DNA of 5,089 nucleotides from Acidobacteriota bacterium (GTDB taxonomy: Bacteria; Acidobacteriota; Terriglobia; Terriglobales; Acidobacteriaceae), in NCBI GenBank assembly GCA_021851625.1, contig JAJZCX010000140.1, forward strand, positions 1 to 5,089, in the 5' to 3' direction. Every line of letters starts with the position of its first letter. Positions within the stretch are counted from its first letter, which is position 1. The notes below the pieces were generated by a model. It had not been told where the DNA came from, made no database searches, and worked only from the letters and a program-made list of their open reading frames with translations. The position numbers and the translations under genes are program-made. Below are positions 1-5,089 of the stretch, in pieces.

Positions 1-1105
<1,105 letters not shown>

Positions 1106-1118
1106 GCTGCCACAAATA

Positions 1119-1162
1119 CCAAACAAAAAAGGACTGGCTGCACGCCAGTCCTTTTTGTTTGG
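1119..1162. terminator. Bidirectional intrinsic terminator between convergent genes
   Basis: A perfect 8-bp GC-rich stem (GGACTGGC 1131-1138 with GCCAGTCC 1144-1151) closes a 5-base loop, TGCAC. It is flanked by A6 on the left and T5 on the right. The outer arms also pair (CCAAAC with GTTTGG), so the whole arm is about 19 bp with a single bulged A. Read on the plus strand, stem plus TTTTTGTTT terminates the aconitase gene. Read on the minus strand, stem plus T6 terminates the small membrane-protein gene that stops at 1177. Placement between two convergent stop codons supports use in both directions. Confidence 0.93.
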
Positions 1163-1176
1163 ACAAAATATATTTT

Positions 1177-1398
1177 CTATACGCCGACGCCATACTCGGT
1201 TTGATGGCTGGCTGCGCGGCCTTGATCGCCCGCGTGCGCGTAAAAGTCATACGGAGTACGGCGGTTGAAGTTGTAGCGCGAGCGCAACTGGCGTCCAACG
1301 TAAAAGCCCAGCGCCACCATGCCTGCTGCGACGGAGACCCAGCCGATTGTGCGCGCCAGGGAACTCGTTTCTGTTTTGGATTCCGCTTCCTGCGTCAT
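1177..1398 (-). CDS. Small single-pass membrane protein of unknown function (73 aa)
   Basis: I do not recognise a named family. The product has a short polar, acidic N-terminus (MTQEAESKTETSS), one hydrophobic segment at about residues 17-35 (IGWVSVAAGMVALGFYVG), then a basic stretch (RQLRSRYNFNRR). A hydrophilic tail containing TPYDFYAHAGDQ and ending EYGVGV follows. The positive charges just after the membrane segment suggest a cytoplasmic C-terminus by the positive-inside rule. I chose the ATG at 1398 because GGGTGAG lies just upstream (1402-1408) and a plausible promoter would start transcription near 1460. A longer frame from a GTG at 1458 would add 20 residues but would start almost at the transcript end. 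The gene lies 169 bases downstream of the deaminase gene and ends 14 bases before the shared terminator. That it is real rests on the promoter, ribosome site, terminator and a sensible membrane topology together. Confidence 0.72.
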   Translation of the reverse strand: MTQEAESKTETSSLARTIGWVSVAAGMVALGFYVGRQLRSRYNFNRRTPYDFYAHAGDQGRAASHQTEYGVGV

Positions 1399-1466
1399 CG
1401 TCTCACCCAGGGAACCATTGGCAAAATTTGCAGAAATAGAGCAAACCAACGCCCACACCTGCGCCC

Positions 1467-1495
1467 AGTTTACCCCAGTTGGTGCGCGGTTTCAA
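1467..1495 (-). promoter_or_regulatory. Candidate sigma-70-type promoter for the small membrane-protein gene
   Basis: On the minus strand, TTGAAA (1495-1490, 5 of 6 matches to the -35 consensus) is followed after exactly 17 bases by TAAACT (1472-1467, 4 of 6 matches to the -10 consensus). Transcription would begin near 1460, leaving a leader of about 60 bases before the ATG at 1398. It sits in the 169-base gap 1399-1567 after the deaminase gene. I see no convincing terminator in that gap, so read-through from the upstream genes may also contribute. The call comes from pattern matching only. Confidence 0.45.
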
Positions 1496-1567
1496 AGCCT
1501 CTGGCAAGCAGAAAATCAGAATGGGAATCCACAGGGATACGGGGCCAATCTGGAACGGACAGGCAAC

Positions 1568-2614
1568 TCAGGCTTCCAGTGGGTCAGGATATTGTTCCAC
1601 TTTGCGCAGCAACTCCAGCTTATGCGCGGGCGGTAAAAAGCTGGCTTCAATCGAGTTGCCAGCCAACTCGCGTAGGTGCTCCAGAGTGAATCCAAACTTG
1701 CGATGAGCCAGCAGATACTCGTCGTAAAGATTGCTGCCAAACATGGCGGGGTCGTCGGAGTTGAGCGTGACCATGAGGCCCTCATCAAAGTATCGGCGCG
1801 CCGGATGTTCTTCCATGTGCGCGCAGCAACCCGTGCGCATATTGCTGGTGATGCAAATCTCCAAGGGAATCTGTTTTTGTGCCAGTGCTTCGATCAACTC
1901 GCGGTCTTGCTGCGCTGTCAGTGCGTGGCCCAGCCGTTCGGCACCAATGTTGATGGCCGACCACAAGCTCTCTGGCCCGGCGGCCTCGCCTGCGTGTGCT
2001 GTCAAGCGCAATCCGTTCTCGCGTGCTTCGCTATATAAATCGCGAAAGAGTTCCGCGCTGCCGCGTTGCTCGTCGCCGCCAATGCCAATGCCGACGATGG
2101 AGGGAAACTGTTTTCGCATCTCTGCCGCCTTGCGAAAGACGCGCGCGGCCTCATCCGAGCCGAAGTGACGCACGGCATCAAAGATCCACAGCAAGCTGAT
2201 GCCCAACTCTCGTTCCGCTCGCAGGCGTCCCCGTTCCATGCCTTCGAAGAGCGGCTCGAAAGCAGTTTTCTTCCAGTAGTAGACGACGCCGACGGCCACG
2301 TAGACCTCCGCGTGCACCACGCCTTGTTGGTGTAGGTCGCGCAGCATCGCGTAGGTGATTAGCTCGTAGTCTTCCGGCGTGCGCAGTCGCTCGGTGACCG
2401 CCTTGAATGCCTGCAAAAATCCTGGGAAGTCTTTGTACTGGTAGAGTGCTTGCGCAGCTTGCAGCGTGAGGGGTGCAGCATCATGCCGCTGGCTCAGCGC
2501 AACCAGCGTTTCTGGAGCGAGTGTGCCCTCCAAATGCAGGTGCAATTCCGCCTTGGGCAGTGCGCGCAGCCAAGCAGAAGTGGTTGCGTCCGAAATTGTT
2601 TTTTTTGCTGGCAT
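1568..2614 (-). CDS. add: Adenosine deaminase family protein (possibly aminodeoxyfutalosine deaminase)
   Basis: This is a zinc-dependent hydrolase of the amidohydrolase superfamily that removes the 6-amino group of a purine nucleoside. It has 348 residues, close to the family's usual 330-350. The family signature is complete and in order. HLHLEG (25-30) carries metal ligands His25 and His27. GIGIGGDE (175-182) is the substrate-pocket strand, and HAGE (207-210) has the metal-binding His and the catalytic Glu. GHALT follows at 229-233, ICITSN at 253-258, and LNSDDPAMFG (284-293) supplies the paired aspartates. The start MPAKKT was chosen because the N-terminus then sits the normal distance before HLHLEG, and because its ATG overlaps the permease stop (TGATG). 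The frame stays open upstream, but only as permease antiframe. No Shine-Dalgarno is visible, so translation probably depends on coupling. Exact substrate is uncertain: Add-family enzymes include adenosine, adenine and aminodeoxyfutalosine deaminases. Confidence 0.92.
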   Translation of the reverse strand: MPAKKTISDATTSAWLRALPKAELHLHLEGTLAPETLVALSQRHDAAPLTLQAAQALYQYKDFPGFLQAFKAVTERLRTPEDYELITYAMLRDLHQQGVVHAEVYVAVGVVYYWKKTAFEPLFEGMERGRLRAERELGISLLWIFDAVRHFGSDEAARVFRKAAEMRKQFPSIVGIGIGGDEQRGSAELFRDLYSEARENGLRLTAHAGEAAGPESLWSAINIGAERLGHALTAQQDRELIEALAQKQIPLEICITSNMRTGCCAHMEEHPARRYFDEGLMVTLNSDDPAMFGSNLYDEYLLAHRKFGFTLEHLRELAGNSIEASFLPPAHKLELLRKVEQYPDPLEA

Positions 2615-2616
2615 CA
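2612..2616 (-). promoter_or_regulatory. TGATG stop-start overlap (translational coupling)
   Basis: The permease stop TGA (2616-2614) shares its A with the deaminase start ATG (2614-2612). The 25 bases upstream contain no good Shine-Dalgarno sequence, so a ribosome finishing the permease most likely re-initiates here. This fixes the deaminase start and ties its output to permease translation. Confidence 0.7.
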
Positions 2617-4227
2617 ATCGTTGTGTTGTGGTGCGATTCCAATTCGTGCTGCGGAAAACTCGCTGCGGTGGCGGCTGTAGAAAAAGTAAATGATCAATCC
2701 AATGGCCAGCCACAGAAAAAACCGCACCCATGTTAATACGGGCAGGCCACTCATTAAGAGTACACAGAAAAACACACTGAGGAGTGGCAGCAGCGGTCCA
2801 CCGGGGCAACGAAATCCACGCGGGCGGTGTGGCTGCCTAGCGCGCAGAATGAGCACGCCGAGCGCGACCAGAACAAAGGCAAAGAGTGTTCCAATGTTGG
2901 ATAGATCTGCGAAGGTGCCAATATCGAGTAGTCCTGCGGGAATACCGACCAAAAATCCAGCAACCCATGTGGCGACGGCGGGCGTGCGAAAGCGCGGATG
3001 CACGCGGCCAAACATTCGGGGCAACAGACCGTCTCGCGCCATGGCGAACCAGACGCGCGCCTGACCAATCTGAAAGACCAAGATTGACGAGATCATACCC
3101 AGCAGTGCGCCCAGCAGTACGACAAGATGCGTCCAGTGCAGTAGGGAACTGTCCTGTTGCAGCGTGAGCCGGTGAAGTGTGTTCACCACGGGCGCAGCGT
3201 CGTCTAAGAGCAATTGCCAGCGCACCATGCCCGTGAGCACGACGGCCACGCCCACGTAAAGCAGCGTGCAAACGACGAGAGTAGCGATGATTCCAATGGG
3301 AATGTCTCGTTGCGGATGCCGACACTCCTCGGCTGCGGTGGAGACGGAATCAAAGCCAATGTATGTGAAGAAAATAATTGAACCGCCGGAAAGAATTCCC
3401 GGCCAGCCATTGGGTGCGTATGGATGCCAATGCGCCGGGTGAATCCAATGCGCGCCCACGGTGATGAAGAGCAAAATTGCCGCAATCTTGAGCAGCACCA
3501 TGGTGTTGTTGGTGCGGGCAGACTCTCGAATCCCACGCACCAGCACCACTGTTAATAGCAGCACAACCAGGCACGCAGGCCAGTTAAAGCCGAAGTGCCA
3601 GCCGGGTGTGTAAAGGGTGCGCCCTTGCAAATCTTGCAGGCCGCTGGGCAAGTACGCGGGCGTGATCCAGCGCAGCGCGGGATGAATGCCCAGCCAATCC
3701 AGCAAGTCCACCATGTGCGCGGCAAAGCCCACGCTGACGGCCATGTTGGAAAATGCGTATTCCAAAATTAAATCCCAGCCAATGATCCACGCGACCAACT
3801 CGCCCAGCGTGGCATAGGCGTAGGTATAGGCGCTGCCAGCGATGGGAATCATGGAGGCCATCTCTGCATAGCAAAGGCCGGTACAAGCGCAGACCAAGGC
3901 GACCAGCACCAGTGAAATCGCAATGGCAGGCCCAGCGCCAGGGCGGCCAGCCAGCGATGCGTGTCGCAGCAATACATCCAACACAGGCGTGTTGAGCAGC
4001 GATGCGGAGGAAAATTTTTGCCCGGAGATGGCCGTGCCGATGACTGTAAAAATGCCTGAGCCGATGACTGCGCCAATTCCCAGCGCGGTGATGGAGACTG
4101 GCCCCAATGTTTTTTTTAGAGATTGGCCGGGTTGCTCGGATTGTTGCAGCAGCCCGTCGATGGATTTTGTGGCGAAGATCTGCCTGCGCAGGCCTTCGCC
4201 ACGGTTTGGAGTGGATGGAAAGTTCAT
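2614..4227 (-). CDS. APC-superfamily amino acid permease, cationic amino acid transporter (CAT) type
   Basis: This is an inner-membrane secondary transporter of the APC superfamily, closest to the CAT/YfnA group that imports amino acids with protons. It has 537 residues and about 12 hydrophobic segments. Diagnostic parts are the broken TM1 motif GIGAVIGSGIF (50-60), and GSAYTYAYATLGE (131-143) with IIGWDLILEY (148-157) in TM3. FFTYIGFDSVSTAAEE (286-301) is TM6, ARVWFAMARDGLLP (390-403) is the loop at TM8, and DLSNIGTLFAFVLVALG (441-457) is TM10. The loop between TM1 and TM2 (about 67-98) is roughly 25 residues longer than in typical YfnA-like proteins. The N-terminus (1-40) is cytoplasmic and includes FATKSIDGLL, typical of CAT proteins. 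No Shine-Dalgarno precedes the ATG at 4227, but the small basic gene ends only 27 bases upstream, so coupling is plausible. It overlaps the deaminase start by one base. Substrate (arginine, lysine or another amine) cannot be fixed from sequence. Confidence 0.93.
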   Translation of the reverse strand: MNFPSTPNRGEGLRRQIFATKSIDGLLQQSEQPGQSLKKTLGPVSITALGIGAVIGSGIFTVIGTAISGQKFSSASLLNTPVLDVLLRHASLAGRPGAGPAIAISLVLVALVCACTGLCYAEMASMIPIAGSAYTYAYATLGELVAWIIGWDLILEYAFSNMAVSVGFAAHMVDLLDWLGIHPALRWITPAYLPSGLQDLQGRTLYTPGWHFGFNWPACLVVLLLTVVLVRGIRESARTNNTMVLLKIAAILLFITVGAHWIHPAHWHPYAPNGWPGILSGGSIIFFTYIGFDSVSTAAEECRHPQRDIPIGIIATLVVCTLLYVGVAVVLTGMVRWQLLLDDAAPVVNTLHRLTLQQDSSLLHWTHLVVLLGALLGMISSILVFQIGQARVWFAMARDGLLPRMFGRVHPRFRTPAVATWVAGFLVGIPAGLLDIGTFADLSNIGTLFAFVLVALGVLILRARQPHRPRGFRCPGGPLLPLLSVFFCVLLMSGLPVLTWVRFFLWLAIGLIIYFFYSRHRSEFSAARIGIAPQHND

Positions 4228-4254
4228 CGCGATGCGCGCGTGGAAATGCTGCGC

Positions 4255-4410
4255 TTACCGCTTGCCAAGCGCCTTGCCAGCCTTCTTGACTGAGGCTTTT
4301 TTCGAGCCGCGTGCGTAGGAGCGCTTGGCCTTGGGAGCAGCCTTTTTGCGGGCCGTGCGCTTTACCTTTTTCCGTTCTGTTTTGTCTGCGATGGATTTTG
4401 TATTTGCCAT
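4255..4410 (-). CDS. Small, strongly basic Lys/Ala/Arg-rich protein (51 aa), possibly nucleic-acid binding
   Basis: The frame runs from ATG 4410 to TAA 4257-4255. Its 51 residues include 15 Lys and 6 Arg (41% basic) but only one Asp and one Glu. It begins MANTKSIADKTERKK and continues as alternating Lys/Ala/Arg blocks (TARKKAAPKAK, SKKASVKKAGKALGKR). There is no hydrophobic segment. Composition resembles histone H1-like tails and disordered RNA/DNA-binding peptides, so binding nucleic acid is an inference from charge only. GGAAGG at 4419-4414, three bases before ATG, can serve as ribosome-binding site although the spacing is short. The gene follows the helicase by 85 bases and precedes the permease by 27 bases. 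Its stop codon is in the same frame as the permease. The main alternative is a chance frame, but the ribosome site, the fit between neighbours and the biased yet coherent composition argue for a real gene. Confidence 0.7.
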   Translation of the reverse strand: MANTKSIADKTERKKVKRTARKKAAPKAKRSYARGSKKASVKKAGKALGKR

Positions 4411-4446
4411 ATGCCTTCCGTAGTCGAAAAATTCAATTCAAAAAAA

Positions 4447-4471
4447 ATTGTAAGACCGGCTGCTCAGTCAA
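4447..4471 (-). promoter_or_regulatory. Weak candidate promoter upstream of the small basic protein gene
   Basis: The 85-base gap between helicase and small basic gene is AT-rich on the minus strand. It contains TTGACT (4471-4466, 5 of 6 matches to -35) and TACAAT (4452-4447, 5 of 6 matches to -10), but only 13 bases separate them, which is too short for a normal sigma-70 promoter. With a 17-base spacer, TACAAT would pair with a poor TTTTTT -35 element. A promoter for the basic protein-permease-deaminase genes may lie here, but this is only a suggestion. Confidence 0.25.
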
Positions 4472-4495
4472 AAAATGCCCACGCTTCCACGGCGT

Positions 4496-5089
4496 TTAGA
4501 GCCGCTCCAGTTGCGCAAACTTCTCCACCAGCTTTTTTATGCCGAACCTCTGAAATTGTACCGTAACCTTGGCATCTTCTCCGTCGCCCTCACGACGGAA
4601 GACCGTCCCCTCCCCATATTTCGGATGCCGAACCCGCTGTCCATTGCGCAGTCCTGAACCGGATTGTGCTTTGGCTCCCTGCGCGCCGGATGGCAACTGG
4701 GGCCGTTGCGTGCCTTGGCCGCGCGATCCAAAGAACTGCGCAATGTTGTCCAGAGAATCTCCGCCTGTTCGAGAGGCAGCGGCGCGTGCAGGCTGTGTGC
4801 GGGGCGTGTGCGACGGCGCGCTTTGGTCTTCATCCTCGTAGTTCCAATGCCGCGTATTTTGCGTGCCGTGAAAATCTCCAGAGGTATACGCGCTGCGAGC
4901 ATGTCCAGCGGTGCTGTTGGTGCCTGCGCTCAAGTCCTCCAACAGATGTGTGGGAATCTCTGCCAAAAAGCGTGAGGGAATCGAGTGCTCTGGCATTTCG
5001 TTGCCGTAGCGGCGGCGAAAGCGTGCGCGCGTCAGCAGCAATGCGTCCATGGCGCGCGTCATGCCCACATAGCAAAGTCGCCGCTCCTC
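4496..5089 (-). CDS. UvrD/PcrA-type ATP-dependent DNA helicase, C-terminal part (5' end outside window)
   Basis: This is an SF1A 3'-5' DNA helicase of the UvrD/PcrA group, acting in nucleotide excision and mismatch repair and in clearing replication or transcription conflicts. The visible 197 residues start with EERRLCYVGMTRA, which contains helicase motif VI (VGMTRA) with the ATP-sensing Arg. RRRYG and then IPSRFLAEIPTHLLED follow, the usual end of the motor core. Residues about 58-146 form a low-complexity Gly/Ser/Gln/Thr-rich linker. Residues about 147-197 (NGQRVRHPKYGEGTV to the end QLERL) match the C-terminal Tudor-like domain that in PcrA/UvrD contacts RNA polymerase. The stop is TAA 4498-4496. 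The frame is open to the right edge, so the GTG at 5068 is an internal codon and not a start. The core is typical, and whether it should be named uvrD or pcrA cannot be decided from this end. Confidence 0.95.
   Translation of the reverse strand, partial: EERRLCYVGMTRAMDALLLTRARFRRRYGNEMPEHSIPSRFLAEIPTHLLEDLSAGTNSTAGHARSAYTSGDFHGTQNTRHWNYEDEDQSAPSHTPRTQPARAAASRTGGDSLDNIAQFFGSRGQGTQRPQLPSGAQGAKAQSGSGLRNGQRVRHPKYGEGTVFRREGDGEDAKVTVQFQRFGIKKLVEKFAQLERL

Noticed and set aside
1399..1458. 20-residue N-terminal extension of the small membrane protein from a GTG at 1458
   Set aside because: The candidate promoter would start transcription at about 1460, leaving no room for a ribosome site, and the inner ATG at 1398 has one.
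1159..1689. 176-residue plus-strand frame across the small membrane gene and deaminase end
   Set aside because: It overlaps the minus-strand terminator, promoter and coding sequence, and its translation shows no domain or membrane pattern.
2615..2809. 65-residue N-terminal extension of the deaminase
   Set aside because: It would overlap the permease C-terminus in another frame and add sequence absent from the family, while the ATG at 2614 gives the normal distance to HLHLEG.
2837..3325. 162-residue minus-strand frame inside the permease
   Set aside because: It is an alternate-frame shadow rich in Arg/Ala/Ser/His, with no membrane or domain pattern, lying wholly inside the permease.
4430..4450. 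Short inverted AT-rich pattern (CAATT...AATTG) upstream of the basic small gene
   Set aside because: Five-base arms in a run of A/T bases are expected by chance, so I do not call an operator.
4472..4495. Possible terminator just after the helicase stop (ACGC/GCGT stem then T6)
   Set aside because: The best stem is only 4 bp with a 7-base loop, too weak to call; the T run may simply belong to the AT-rich gap.

Overview
The window looks like ordinary chromosomal DNA from a moderately GC-rich bacterium. The protein sequences most resemble those of Acidobacteriota (Terriglobia-like). The main clue is the CAT-type amino-acid permease, whose extended TM1-TM2 loop and neighbouring sequence match my memory of acidobacterial homologues; the other genes do not contradict this. 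The assignment rests on recall, not on a search. I saw no mobile element, CRISPR array, tRNA, rRNA or phage gene.

Layout. On the plus strand, 1-1105 is the 3' 40% or so of an AcnA-type aconitate hydratase, cut by the left edge. A strong hairpin at 1119-1162, with A/T tracts on both sides, separates it from everything else in the window, which is all on the minus strand. Reading the minus strand from right to left: the C-terminal end of a UvrD/PcrA-type DNA helicase (5089-4496, cut by the right edge); a 51-residue, strongly basic small protein (4410-4255); a 537-residue APC-superfamily cationic-amino-acid-type permease (4227-2614); an adenosine-deaminase-family enzyme (2614-1568) whose start codon overlaps the permease stop as TGATG; and a 73-residue single-pass membrane protein (1398-1177) with its own plausible promoter, which ends at the shared terminator.

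How the genes fit together. The basic small protein, permease and deaminase are closely spaced (27 bases, then a 1-base overlap) and probably form one transcript, with deaminase translation coupled to the permease. This suggests a transport and deamination unit, but the substrate cannot be read from the sequence. The deaminase could act on adenosine or on a related 6-aminopurine nucleoside such as aminodeoxyfutalosine. The helicase and aconitase are housekeeping genes with no evident link to that unit.

I do not see a clearly new biological system. The points most worth a second look are the unrecognised basic small protein, its in-frame relation to the permease, the permease-deaminase coupling, the two identical A8 tracts near the 5' ends of both of those genes, and the small membrane protein.
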